DNA of 26,775 nucleotides from CAYJAD01 sp964370835 (GTDB taxonomy: Bacteria > Desulfobacterota > Desulfovibrionia > Desulfovibrionales > Desulfovibrionaceae): positions 1 to 26,775 of the forward strand of contig CAYJLO010000040.1 of assembly GCA_964370835.1 (NCBI GenBank), given 5' to 3'. The position numbers and the translations under genes were made by a program. The notes beneath the pieces were generated by a model. The model searched no databases, was not told where the DNA came from, and was given only the letters and a program-made list of their open reading frames with translations. Positions within the stretch are counted from its first letter, which is position 1, and each line of letters begins with the position of its first letter. Below, in pieces: positions 14,332 to 22,648 of the stretch.

Positions 14332-14724
14332 GTGCACTCTTTAGGTTTTATTGAAACAGTAGGTTTAGTCGCAGCCATGGAAGCTGCCGATGCCATGACT
14401 AAGGCAGCCTATGTGCAATTACATAATGTTCAATATGTTGCTTGCGGTATGATTACCTTGACTGTCACAGGAGATTTAGCCTCAGTGCAAGCAGCTGTGG
14501 AAGCAGGTTGCGCCGCTGTACGACGATTACCCGGAGGCACTTTACTTGCCCACAATGTCATAGGTCGCCCAGAATATGATATTAATGTTTTTGCTAAAAA
14601 AGAAAAGAGTTGCTGCATTCCACAGAAGAAGAAATCATCCTGTTGCTCCTCCTCCAAAGTTCAAGTGGAAGGAAAAATTCAAACACAAGCCAGCAATGCT
14701 ACAGCAGAAGATACAAAAAAATAA
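14332..14724 (+). CDS. Bacterial microcompartment (BMC-domain) shell protein with cysteine-rich C-terminal tail
   Basis: A 130-residue protein. Residues 2-87 are a canonical single BMC domain (SLGFIETVGLVAAMEAADAM, then VTGDLASVQAAVEAG, then HNVIGRPEYDI), as in PduA/EutM-type hexameric shell tiles. The remaining 43 residues form a lysine/serine-rich tail with two vicinal pairs, C94-C95 and C104-C105, eight residues apart, plus C38 and C60 in the domain. Such a tail could bind metal, anchor cargo or cross-link; this is inference. The start is GTG at 14332, preceded by AAGGAG six bases earlier. No enzyme, aldehyde dehydrogenase or second shell gene of a BMC operon is adjacent, so it is an orphan or satellite. 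It has its own promoter and terminator. Confidence 0.93.
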   Translation: MHSLGFIETVGLVAAMEAADAMTKAAYVQLHNVQYVACGMITLTVTGDLASVQAAVEAGCAAVRRLPGGTLLAHNVIGRPEYDINVFAKKEKSCCIPQKKKSSCCSSSKVQVEGKIQTQASNATAEDTKK

Positions 14725-14751
14725 TCTGCACAATTTCATATCATATTACTG

Positions 14752-14790
14752 AAAAACGGCCCGATATATTATATATCGAGCCGTTTTTTT
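14752..14790. terminator. Bidirectional terminator between BMC and GH99-like genes
   Basis: AAAACGGC (14753-14760) pairs with GCCGTTTT, and CGATATA (14762-14768) with TATATCG (14772-14778), separated by one mismatch, with a 3-base loop. T7 follows on the plus strand and T5 on the minus strand. Confidence 0.88.
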
Positions 14791-14819
14791 ATGACAATTG
14801 CACTGTATTATTATTCAAT

Positions 14820-15983
14820 CTACTCTACGGCAGAACCTGGAAAATACTTTTTTACTTCCTCTAGCATGGTGTAAGCATTTTTCTTAGTGGGAGCTAAAAT
14901 ACCACCTTCACCAAATTCATTCCATGCGTAAATGGTAAAAGACTTTTGTATGGTACCATCCTTACGAGGAAAACCAAAATTTGACGCGCTTGCCATTTCA
15001 GCCTTAAGAGCTTTTAAGGCCTCACCCCATTCTTGCGCTGTAGGCAAAGCAAATAAGGCACGGCTGGCTTTGCTCACTTCCCACGGTTTTGAATTCCAGC
15101 CCGTAGGCACATACGGAACATAGGGCAGCTTATCATGCTGACGCACGTTGCGAATATCTGCAGCTCTTTTTACCAAATCTTCATAAGGATACTCTTCGTT
15201 ATTGGGTAGTCTTTTTACACTACTAGGATTCATATCATCCATATATTGCATAATTCCATCGATATTCATGGAAAGAAAGCCACGCAAAGGAGATTTTTCA
15301 TGAACAGGAACTTTACCATAATGACCAATCATAATGAGAATATCACCAATGCCGGCATCATGAGCTTTTTGACGCATGGCTTGCAAAATATCCACCGTTT
15401 GTCGCAAATTATTTTTACCAGCGACGCGGAACAATCTTACTCCACTGTGAATTTTTATAACGGGCCTAGTATCCACTTTTAGGTAGCTGGGGTGCTTCAT
15501 GGCGGGAATAAGCACTTCATCCATGGCTCTTAACCAGTCTTCCTTGCTATTGAGAGGAAAAATAGGACTATTACAAATGGAAACCATAAAACGCATCTTA
15601 TGTGCATTTTTTGATTGCATAAATTGATTCACACCCGCATTAAGCAGTTGCGCCTTATCGGTGTGATGTGTATTTCTTTCTTTAAAATTATGTGGATAGT
15701 ACCAAAGAATAGAAAAGTAATCCACGCCATATGCGGCAGCAGCATCTATTTCTCCATCCATGGTTTCTTGCGTATTATACGCACCCAATAAAGGGACACG
15801 CTCAGGATATTGATCGCGCCAATCAACATACTGCTTTCGAATAATATTTTGCCATTTATTAGGTTGAGGATTTTCCCACCATCCGGCAAAATACTCTGCA
15901 CCTACCCACACATCTTTTGCAGTGGCAGAAGCAACAGGCCCCACCGCGCACAAGAATAGGCATAATGCTACTATACATCTCAT
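14820..15983 (-). CDS. Secreted GH99/WbsX-like protein (putative glycan-active enzyme)
   Basis: A 387-residue protein with a signal peptide (cleavage near ASA-TAKD, residue 20), so exported to the periplasm or beyond. The mature part resembles the GH99-like WbsX (beta/alpha)8 family: VGAEYFAGWW near the start, then YGVDYFSILWYYPHN, and near the C-terminus YAWNEFGEGGILAPT (residues 352-366), the conserved N-E-x-G-E-G signature carrying likely catalytic acids. Family members occur in polysaccharide synthesis loci or act as endo-mannosidases; the substrate here is unknown. GAGGT precedes the ATG at 15983. It stands alone between a convergent terminator and fetB, without glycosyltransferase neighbours, which is unusual for WbsX. 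Confidence 0.8.
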   Translation of the reverse strand: MRCIVALCLFLCAVGPVASATAKDVWVGAEYFAGWWENPQPNKWQNIIRKQYVDWRDQYPERVPLLGAYNTQETMDGEIDAAAAYGVDYFSILWYYPHNFKERNTHHTDKAQLLNAGVNQFMQSKNAHKMRFMVSICNSPIFPLNSKEDWLRAMDEVLIPAMKHPSYLKVDTRPVIKIHSGVRLFRVAGKNNLRQTVDILQAMRQKAHDAGIGDILIMIGHYGKVPVHEKSPLRGFLSMNIDGIMQYMDDMNPSSVKRLPNNEEYPYEDLVKRAADIRNVRQHDKLPYVPYVPTGWNSKPWEVSKASRALFALPTAQEWGEALKALKAEMASASNFGFPRKDGTIQKSFTIYAWNEFGEGGILAPTKKNAYTMLEEVKKYFPGSAVE

Positions 15984-16097
15984 AAAATCACCTCGTTTAA
16001 GTAATCCTCAAAATATGATATTTTTATAACATTCTTCTGCAAAAGCATATCTACCTTGTTTTAGTCCAAAAGTACACAATGTTGTCTCCCATGGATG

Positions 16098-16874
16098 CTA
16101 TAAAGGTATTTGCCCTTGAGTGTTATACAGCGTTTTTGAACCAAAAGTTAACGCAAAAAAAACACTCAAACATACAGTTGTGGAAATAGCTATAATAATA
16201 GCTATTTGATAATATATGGCTGTCATGGGCAAAGTACCAGATAAAATTTGTCCTGTCATCATGCCCGGTAAACTCACAACCCCCATGCCAAGCATGGAGT
16301 TTAATGTGGGTAACAAAGCTGTTTCTAAAGATTTTTGTACCATGGGATGTAATATATTTTGAGGCTTTGCCCCCACATTTAATAAAGCTTGAATTTTATT
16401 TTTATCCCGCTCCAAATGCTCGGAAAAAGCCTTTAAGCCAAGACTAACTCCTGTCATGGCATTCCCCATGAGCATGCCACCAATGGGGATTACATATTGT
16501 GGATTAAAAAAGTCTACCCCCACCACACCCATGATAAAGAAAGCCAATATTAAAAGCCCTGAAAAAACTAAAGAAACGCCAATAATGATTTTAAACCGTA
16601 TATTCAAATGCTGATTTTTCGAAAGCACAATATGTACAGAAAAAAGCAATATACTTACAATATAACACAAAGTAATCCAAGGATTTTGTGCATCGAATAT
16701 ATATGTTAAGATGTAGCCTGAAAGGATGAGTTGTAATGTCATGCGCAAACTTGCCCAAAACAACAACTTAGACTGCTGAATCTTTGCTCTTTTCATTACC
16801 CCCAAAATAACAAGTAAAAGCAAATAAATAAGAGCAAATTGTGCCATAGAAAGATTCACTAAATTTCCTGTCAT
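16098..16874 (-). CDS. fetB: FetB-type ABC exporter permease (UPF0014 family)
   Basis: A 258-residue integral membrane protein with about seven hydrophobic segments. It shows the family blocks LRMTLQLILSGYILTYIF, GGMLMGNAMTGVSLGLKAF and, in the last third, MLGMGVVSLPGMMTGQILSG. E. coli FetAB (YbbLM) exports iron and helps against oxidative stress; the actual substrate here is unproven. The ATG at 16874 is chosen because it directly follows the fetA stop (1-base gap) and the family begins at this point; an upstream start would overlap fetA. It is cotranscribed with fetA. Confidence 0.9.
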   Translation of the reverse strand: MTGNLVNLSMAQFALIYLLLLVILGVMKRAKIQQSKLLFWASLRMTLQLILSGYILTYIFDAQNPWITLCYIVSILLFSVHIVLSKNQHLNIRFKIIIGVSLVFSGLLILAFFIMGVVGVDFFNPQYVIPIGGMLMGNAMTGVSLGLKAFSEHLERDKNKIQALLNVGAKPQNILHPMVQKSLETALLPTLNSMLGMGVVSLPGMMTGQILSGTLPMTAIYYQIAIIIAISTTVCLSVFFALTFGSKTLYNTQGQIPL

Positions 16875-16875
16875 A

Positions 16876-17499
16876 CTAGCCCCCCAACACAAGTGTATTT
16901 TCAGAAAAGGTGCTTGCAATATATGGATTATGTGTCACAAAAATCACCGTCATACCCTGCTCCTTGGCATGAGACTGAAGTTGCATGAACACCTTTTGAG
17001 CAGTTTCATCATCCAAAGGGCTTGTTACCTCATCAAGTAGCAGCACTTGTGGAGCAAAAGAAAGGGTTATGGCAAGGTGCACTCTTTTGGCCTCCCCCCC
17101 TGAAAGAGTGCTTGCTTGGGCATCAAGGGAAGGAGTAAAAGCAGCTAAAGCTAAATACTGCTCCATTTGAGCATCAGTAAGAAATTTTTCTTCTCTATAC
17201 ATATAAAAAGAATGAAAATTTTCTCGTATTGAAAGGTTTTCCAAATAAGAATCCTGCCCGCATAACATAACTTTCCTTCTATACATTACGGACTCAAGTT
17301 CCGCCACGTCCATTCCAGCATAGAAAATGCGCCCCGTGTGCGGAGAGTGTGTTTTATTTAAAAGTTTTAGTAATGAGCTTTTCCCTGTACCACTTTTACC
17401 AGAGACACAAGTGAAGACATTTTTTTCCAAAGTAATATCTTCATAATGTAAGCCCATATACGTTACGTCTTCCAATCGAAAGAGCGGAGATGTTTCCAT
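16876..17499 (-). CDS. fetA: FetA-type ABC exporter ATPase
   Basis: A 207-residue ABC ATPase partner of FetB. Walker A GKSGTGKS is at residues 34-41, the Q-loop at Q82, the signature LSGGE at 132-136, Walker B VLLLDE at 152-157 and the switch histidine at 190 (VTHNP). The short length and immediate pairing with a UPF0014 permease identify it. AGGGG lies six bases before the ATG at 17499. A candidate promoter with an overlapping inverted repeat lies just upstream. It is the first gene of the fetAB operon and divergent from the type I secretion operon. Confidence 0.92.
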   Translation of the reverse strand: METSPLFRLEDVTYMGLHYEDITLEKNVFTCVSGKSGTGKSSLLKLLNKTHSPHTGRIFYAGMDVAELESVMYRRKVMLCGQDSYLENLSIRENFHSFYMYREEKFLTDAQMEQYLALAAFTPSLDAQASTLSGGEAKRVHLAITLSFAPQVLLLDEVTSPLDDETAQKVFMQLQSHAKEQGMTVIFVTHNPYIASTFSENTLVLGG

Positions 17500-17525
17500 G
17501 ATAAACCCCTGTATAAAAAGAATAT

Positions 17526-17560
17526 ATTATTAACAGCAACAAAACAGTTCACAAGCTGTT
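17526..17560 (-). promoter_or_regulatory. Candidate promoter for fetAB with overlapping inverted repeat
   Basis: On the minus strand TTGTGA (17554-17549) and AATAAT (17531-17526) are separated by 17 bases, about 27 bp before the fetA start. AACAG (17543-17547) and CTGTT (17556-17560), eight bases apart, form an inverted repeat over the -35 element. It is not a recognisable Fur box. Confidence 0.35.
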
Positions 17561-17731
17561 ATATTAGTGTTATATGAGTATAAAGTAAGCACACACAATT
17601 CCACAAGAAAGCATTGTAATCATTTCAAAAGCTCAGCAAAAACGGTTCCTGGCATGCTCATAAGAATACTACAGGAAAAAGTACTTTATGCCTAGTAATT
17701 CTACAATTTTACTCATAAAATTAGACAAACC

Positions 17732-17760
17732 TTGACAAGTACATACTACTTATTTAAAAT
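17732..17760 (+). promoter_or_regulatory. Sigma-70 promoter of the type I secretion operon
   Basis: TTGACA (17732-17737, perfect -35) and TAAAAT (17755-17760, five of six for -10) are separated by the ideal 17 bases. Transcription should start near 17767, leaving a leader of about 40 bases before the ATG at 17809. This also argues against the GTG at 17767 as translation start. Confidence 0.75.
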
Positions 17761-17808
17761 TAAGACGTGGCATTACTTAAAAAAAAACTTATATACATAT
17801 GGTGTATT

Positions 17809-19263
17809 ATGAATAAAAAAAATATCTTACGGGCTTTGTTGTGTTTTGCATGTTTACACACAGCACCGGCTGAACTCCCCATTGTCAGCAGTTATGCCAT
17901 GGCGCAAAGCCAAACGATTACCATTCAAGACACCTTAAATTTTGCATTTTCATATAGCCCCAATATTAAAGCTGCCCAAGAAGCGCGCCAACAGTCCATA
18001 CATAGTGTGCGCATGGCTGAGGCTGGTTATTACCCCACCATTGGTATTTGGGCTGGCGGCGGCATACAACAAACGGACAACGTAAGCACACGTGCTGCCA
18101 GTGAAAGTGATGATACTGTAGCTGCCATTACCATGGGTATGAACATTAGCCAAACACTTTGGCAAGGCGGTCAAACTGCTGCCAGTGTACGCATGGGACA
18201 AGCCGAAGTAAATATGCGCGCTTGGCAACTTATGGACAGCGCCAATTCCTTGGCCTATTCAGCCATCAGCGCCCATGCTGACGTAATTCGCCGCAAAGAG
18301 CTTGTTCGCCTTGCGGAAATTAATGTGCGCGAAAACCAATATATTCTTAACTTACTAAATACACGCGTAAAGCAAGGTTTATCCAGCGATGGTGATGTGC
18401 GCCTTGTTTTAGGTCGCCTTGCACGCGCTAAAGCTTCTTTAGCTGTACACACACAAGGTTACCGCACCTCCCTTGCCACCTATACCCGCATCACTGGGCA
18501 ACCCGCACCTAAAAAGCTTGCTCCTGTTTCCTTACCCAAGCGCATCATCAACGATGTGGATGAAGCTCGCGATGTGAGTGCCAACAAAAACTTACGCATT
18601 CAGGCAGACCTTGCCGCCATACATAATGCCGCTGCCGATGTGGACTTGGCTAAGTCCAACTTCTCACCTCGTGTCAGCCTTGATGCGGGGCCTAGCTATA
18701 GCACACAAAGCTATAATGAAGATCCGCATCAATTTTCTTGGTCTGCCATGGTAAATATCCAATGGGAAATTTTTAGTGGCGGCCGAGACGTGGCCAATGT
18801 GCAGTTAAAGAAATCTCGTATGCGCGAGCTACGCCAAAATTTGCATCAAACCATGGACAGCATAAATGAAGAAATTCTTAGCACCCATGCTTACACACAA
18901 AGCTCTGCTGAACAAAGCAAATATTACGGCCAAGCAGCCATAGCTTCTAAGCAAGCAAAAGCTAATTATAATGAGCAATTTAAGCTTGGTCAAAGAGACT
19001 TACTCTCCGTATTAGACGCTGAAGGAGAATATTTCTTCAGTGCCACAGAAAAAGTGATCCGAGGTACAGATGCCATTTTGGGACAATACCGCATGCTTGC
19101 GCTCACCGGTGATTTACTTGAAGAGCTTAATATTCAGCATAATGACCTTCTCATTGATACAACCAAGGTTCCTTCTGGTACGCATACCCTTTGGTCATTT
19201 GAACCTACCCCAGTGAATAATCAAGAAGAAATGTCCGGAACAACCTTAACCAATAAGCGTTAA
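17809..19263 (+). CDS. TolC-family outer membrane channel of a type I secretion system
   Basis: A 484-residue outer membrane efflux protein. A signal peptide (MNKKNILRALLCFACL..., cleavage after AMA near residue 32) precedes the two TolC repeats: TLNFAFSYSPNIKAAQEARQ with AEAGYYPTIGIWAGGG in the first, then DVDLAKSNFSPRVSLDAGP with WEIFSGGRDVANVQLKKS and FKLGQRDLLSVLDAEGEYF in the second. It should trimerise to form the exit channel for a type I secretion substrate. The ATG at 17809 is preferred over a GTG at 17767 that would lie at the predicted transcription start. The ribosome site is weak. It is the first gene of a three-gene operon, with the ABC gene starting 5 bp after its stop. Confidence 0.92.
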   Translation: MNKKNILRALLCFACLHTAPAELPIVSSYAMAQSQTITIQDTLNFAFSYSPNIKAAQEARQQSIHSVRMAEAGYYPTIGIWAGGGIQQTDNVSTRAASESDDTVAAITMGMNISQTLWQGGQTAASVRMGQAEVNMRAWQLMDSANSLAYSAISAHADVIRRKELVRLAEINVRENQYILNLLNTRVKQGLSSDGDVRLVLGRLARAKASLAVHTQGYRTSLATYTRITGQPAPKKLAPVSLPKRIINDVDEARDVSANKNLRIQADLAAIHNAAADVDLAKSNFSPRVSLDAGPSYSTQSYNEDPHQFSWSAMVNIQWEIFSGGRDVANVQLKKSRMRELRQNLHQTMDSINEEILSTHAYTQSSAEQSKYYGQAAIASKQAKANYNEQFKLGQRDLLSVLDAEGEYFFSATEKVIRGTDAILGQYRMLALTGDLLEELNIQHNDLLIDTTKVPSGTHTLWSFEPTPVNNQEEMSGTTLTNKR

Positions 19264-19268
19264 AAATT

Positions 19269-21017
19269 ATGAGTACGTCGTATTCATGGTTTTGGGGGTA
19301 TATTGCAAGATATACCCCTTTATATTGTCATGTACTTGTGGCCTCAGTGGTCATCAACTTGCTCAGCCTTTCCATGCCCCTCTTTGTCATGAATGTATAT
19401 GACCGCATTGTACCCAATAATGCGTTTGAAAGCTTGTGGGTGCTGGCCATTGGTGTGGCCATAGCTGCCGTACTTGACTTCTTACTGCGTATTGCTCGTA
19501 TGCGTTTTGTGGATGTGGCAGGGCGTAACGCCGACGTAAAGTTGCAAACTCTTTTTTTAAAAAGACTTATGAGTGTGCGCCTTGATGCACTGTATGCCCA
19601 CGAGCAAACACGCTCTGTGGGTGCCATACTAACGCGCGTCCGCGAGCTTGAGTATGTACGCGACTTTTTAGGTTCGGGTACCATTTTAGGCATTGCAGAC
19701 CTTCCCTTCACCTTTCTTTTTATTGCTCTTATTTTTTATTTAGGCGGTAGCATAGGCTTTATTCCCCTTGTTGCCATTCCCATATTGGTGGGCTACTCCA
19801 TGCTGGTACAGAAAACATTTGCGGAGAATTCCAAATCCCAAATGCACACCAATGCCATCAAACACTCTTTTCTTACAGAAATGGTTTCCAGCCTTGAAAC
19901 CATACGCGCCACACGCATGGAGCATGTGCTTTTAAAACAATGGGAAAAAACTGTGGGCGTAGCTTCAGATGCCACCATTCACTCGCGCATGCACACTAGC
20001 CTTACCTCATACGGTATTGTTCTATTCAACATGATACTCAGTGTCACCGTGGTCATCATGGGCGTGTACCGTATTTCCGAAGGATTCATGACCACAGGCG
20101 GGCTCATCGCTTGTGTTATCCTTTTTGGGCGCTGTGCAGCTCCCCTCAATGGCCTTGTAAACATCTTAACACATTACCACAAAACCATTCTCTCCGTAAA
20201 ACAATTGGATGCGCTCATTCACTTGCCCAGCGAAAATCCAAACCTAGATACGGAAAATAAAAATTACAGTGAAGAATTGGCAAACCTCCCCAAAAGTTCT
20301 TTACCGGTACCTATTTCCTTTGAAAAAGTAGCGTTCTCCTACCCAGGAGCACAAGTACAAAGCATGGCCTTGCATGATATCAACATGAAAATCTACCCCG
20401 GAGCGAAAATCGGCATCGTTGGCGCATCAGGTTCCGGAAAAACAACCTTGGCCCGTTTGCTGGCAGGTATTTATGTGCCCACAGAAGGCCGTGTACTTCT
20501 TGGCCCCTTGGATACAAAACACGCTCCCATGCGCCCCTATCGCAGTAAAGTGGGGTTTTTACCACAAGAGATACGTATCTTTCGCGGAACATTACGCCAT
20601 AATATAGCCTTGGCCTGGCCCTATGATGAGCCTTGCGACGAAGAGTCCCTCATGCAAGCTGCCACCTTGGCAGGCGTCATGGACTTTGCCCAAGAGCACC
20701 CCCTTGGCCTAGACATGCCCCTTGGTGAGCAAGGAACAGGCCTTTCAGGTGGGCAAGCCCAAAGCATAGCCTTGGCGCGCGCACTTTTAGGCGACCCCCA
20801 CACACTTATTTTGGATGAGCCCACAGCCCAACTTGACCCTTCCTCTGAGCAACGCCTTATCAAGCGCCTTGCACCTTATTTAGCGAACAAAACCGTTTTT
20901 ATTTTCACGCATAAGGCCCCCATGCTACAGCTGGTACAACGTGTCATAGCCATGGAAAAGGGCCGTATAGTTTGGGAAGGCCCTCTTAACGAAGCTTTAT
21001 CACAAAAGAAATTATGA
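19269..21017 (+). CDS. Type I secretion ABC transporter (LapB/LssB-like) lacking the N-terminal peptidase-like domain
   Basis: A 582-residue inner-membrane protein with fused membrane and ATPase domains. The membrane domain (about 15-320) contains LLSLSMPLFVMNVYDRIVPN, typical of LapB/LssB/HlyB-type exporters. The ATPase has Walker A GASGSGKT (385-392), signature LSGGQ (492-496) and Walker B LILDEP (513-518). LapB/LssB relatives usually carry about 130 extra N-terminal residues, a C39-like domain that grips the substrate; here the protein starts directly with the membrane domain, and the preceding gene ends 5 bp upstream, so this is not a missed start. It energises export of a large protein, probably an adhesin or RTX-type protein. 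The stop overlaps the next start (ATGA). Confidence 0.93.
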   Translation: MSTSYSWFWGYIARYTPLYCHVLVASVVINLLSLSMPLFVMNVYDRIVPNNAFESLWVLAIGVAIAAVLDFLLRIARMRFVDVAGRNADVKLQTLFLKRLMSVRLDALYAHEQTRSVGAILTRVRELEYVRDFLGSGTILGIADLPFTFLFIALIFYLGGSIGFIPLVAIPILVGYSMLVQKTFAENSKSQMHTNAIKHSFLTEMVSSLETIRATRMEHVLLKQWEKTVGVASDATIHSRMHTSLTSYGIVLFNMILSVTVVIMGVYRISEGFMTTGGLIACVILFGRCAAPLNGLVNILTHYHKTILSVKQLDALIHLPSENPNLDTENKNYSEELANLPKSSLPVPISFEKVAFSYPGAQVQSMALHDINMKIYPGAKIGIVGASGSGKTTLARLLAGIYVPTEGRVLLGPLDTKHAPMRPYRSKVGFLPQEIRIFRGTLRHNIALAWPYDEPCDEESLMQAATLAGVMDFAQEHPLGLDMPLGEQGTGLSGGQAQSIALARALLGDPHTLILDEPTAQLDPSSEQRLIKRLAPYLANKTVFIFTHKAPMLQLVQRVIAMEKGRIVWEGPLNEALSQKKL

Positions 21018-22420
21018 TGAATAAGCAAAATTCCTCCACATCCATGCCGCCTGCTGCAACCCAAAAAACAGAAAAGCCTTTTGCCATGGCCACACTGGGC
21101 CCACATGGTGTCAAATTTTCTCAAAAATTAGGTCTATCCTTTGTGCCGGACAGTGCCGAAAAAGATGTGTCCACCGCTTCCATTCGCCTTGTATGGTTCA
21201 GTGCCGCCGCCATAGCCATTCTCTTCATATGGGCCGCTTTTGCCTATATAGACCAAATTGCTCGCGGCACAGGACAAGTTGTACCGTCACAAAGGATACA
21301 GCTCATTCAAAACCTTGAAGGCGGCATTGTACAAGATATTTTAGCTCACGAAGGACAAACGGTAGAAAAAGGCACCGTGGTTTTACGCATTGATAATGAA
21401 ACCGCTGACAGCCAATATCGCGAAGCGCAAGTGCGCAGTCTTGAGCTTGAGGCAACCATAGCACGTCTTGAAGCCCTTATCCAAGGAGGAGAGGCACAAT
21501 ACAGCCCCGAAGTACTTAAAGAAAACGCCCTCATGCGTCGCCAAAATGATATGCTCCGTGCCACACGCAGACAAAATGCTTCAGAGCTTGATGTCCTCTC
21601 TCTACGCGCCGACGCCATAAATCGAGAAGTGGCTGAACTTAAAGAGGTAAAAAAACAGTCCATAACAGCTTTAGCTCTTGTACAAAGACAGCGTGACCTA
21701 GCCCTGCCAGCCTTACAAGCCAAAGCCTATTCTGAGGTGCAATTTTTAGATATCGAGCAAAGATTACAAAGTATAAAAACAGAATTAGCTAGCCTTGAAC
21801 ATTCCATCCCGCGCATGGAAACAACGGCCAAGGAAGCCGCAGAGCAAGTGCGTTTACGTAAAGCAGAGTATGAGTCACAATATCGCCGCGAACTCAATGA
21901 AGCCCAAATTCAGCTCCTTTCTTTACGTGAGCTAAGCACTGCTGGCGACGATAAAGTACAACGCACAGAAATGCGCTCACCCGTCAATGGTATCATTAAG
22001 GCCATTTATGCCAATACCGTGGGCGGAGTTGTGGCACCCGGTGCCACAGTCATGGAGATTGTCCCCTTGGATGATACCCTTATCATTGAAGCACGCTTTA
22101 ACCCCGCAGACATTGCCTTTCTCTATCCGGGACAAAAGGCTTTAGTGCGCATTACTGCCTACGACTTCTCCGTCTATGGTGGAATGGAAGCCCATGTGGA
22201 AAACATCAGCGCTGACACCCTGCAAGATCAACAAGGCAATACGTATTATAAAGTAAAAGTGCGCACAGAAAAAGCTCACCTAAGACATGGCGGAGAAGAT
22301 CTCCCCATCATACCCGGCATGCAGGCCGAAGTGGACATTCTCACCGGTAAAAAAACCATTTTAGATTATCTCCTAAAGCCGCTCCTCAAAGCGCAACAAA
22401 GAGCTTTTAGAGAAAAATAG
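21014..22420 (+). CDS. HlyD-family membrane-fusion protein of the type I secretion system
   Basis: A 468-residue periplasmic adaptor. An N-terminal cytoplasmic segment (1-56) precedes one membrane helix (about 58-78), then the barrel-sandwich/lipoyl region (GQVVPSQRIQLIQNLEGGIV, DILAHEGQTVEKGTVVLRID), a long coiled coil (about 125-305) and the returning lipoyl and beta-barrel parts (MRSPVNGIIKAIYANTVGG, GVVAPGATVMEIVP, PGMQAEVDILTGKKTILDYL). It links the ABC transporter to the TolC-like channel. Start and preceding stop overlap by 4 bp, indicating translational coupling. It is the last gene of the operon; its stop codon lies within an 11-bp inverted repeat (22413-22423 with 22669-22679) and next to a MITE-like element. 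Confidence 0.95.
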   Translation: MMNKQNSSTSMPPAATQKTEKPFAMATLGPHGVKFSQKLGLSFVPDSAEKDVSTASIRLVWFSAAAIAILFIWAAFAYIDQIARGTGQVVPSQRIQLIQNLEGGIVQDILAHEGQTVEKGTVVLRIDNETADSQYREAQVRSLELEATIARLEALIQGGEAQYSPEVLKENALMRRQNDMLRATRRQNASELDVLSLRADAINREVAELKEVKKQSITALALVQRQRDLALPALQAKAYSEVQFLDIEQRLQSIKTELASLEHSIPRMETTAKEAAEQVRLRKAEYESQYRRELNEAQIQLLSLRELSTAGDDKVQRTEMRSPVNGIIKAIYANTVGGVVAPGATVMEIVPLDDTLIIEARFNPADIAFLYPGQKALVRITAYDFSVYGGMEAHVENISADTLQDQQGNTYYKVKVRTEKAHLRHGGEDLPIIPGMQAEVDILTGKKTILDYLLKPLLKAQQRAFREK

Positions 22421-22437
22421 AATCTAACTAGTCGATG

Positions 22438-22467
22438 CTTAAAAACGTGTTTCCACTCGTTTTTAAG
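22438..22467. repeat. 10-bp stem hairpin near the element's left end
   Basis: CTTAAAAACG (22438-22447) and CGTTTTTAAG (22458-22467) are perfect inverted repeats with a 10-base loop. It may also act as the terminator of the secretion operon, although no T run follows. Confidence 0.6.
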
Positions 22468-22598
22468 AAAGGCACGCTCACTCCAAATACCCCTTTCGGG
22501 GACGCCGTAAGCAAGTGACGGCTTATTTTACGTGGCGGCAAGCCATGCCAGAGGCACGTCTTGTGTAGCCGACAGCTGAAAAAAGCATTTCATATGTC

Positions 22599-22648
22599 TA
22601 AATTTTGCCAGAAAACGTATTCCATACGTTTATTTCTGGCAAAATTTA
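22599..22648. repeat. Long imperfect hairpin (about 22 bp arms)
   Basis: TAAATTTTGCCAGAAA (22599-22614) pairs perfectly with 22633-22648, and ACGTAT with ATACGT closes around a TCC loop, with a 3-base bulge on the right arm. Further out, AGCTGAAAAAAGC and GCTTTTTGAGCT extend the pairing. This is the most stable structure in the region and forms the core of the MITE-like element. Confidence 0.7.

Noticed and set aside
17767..17808. Upstream GTG start for the TolC-like gene
   Set aside because: It coincides with the predicted transcription start, lacks a ribosome site, and would place 14 extra residues before a normal signal peptide.
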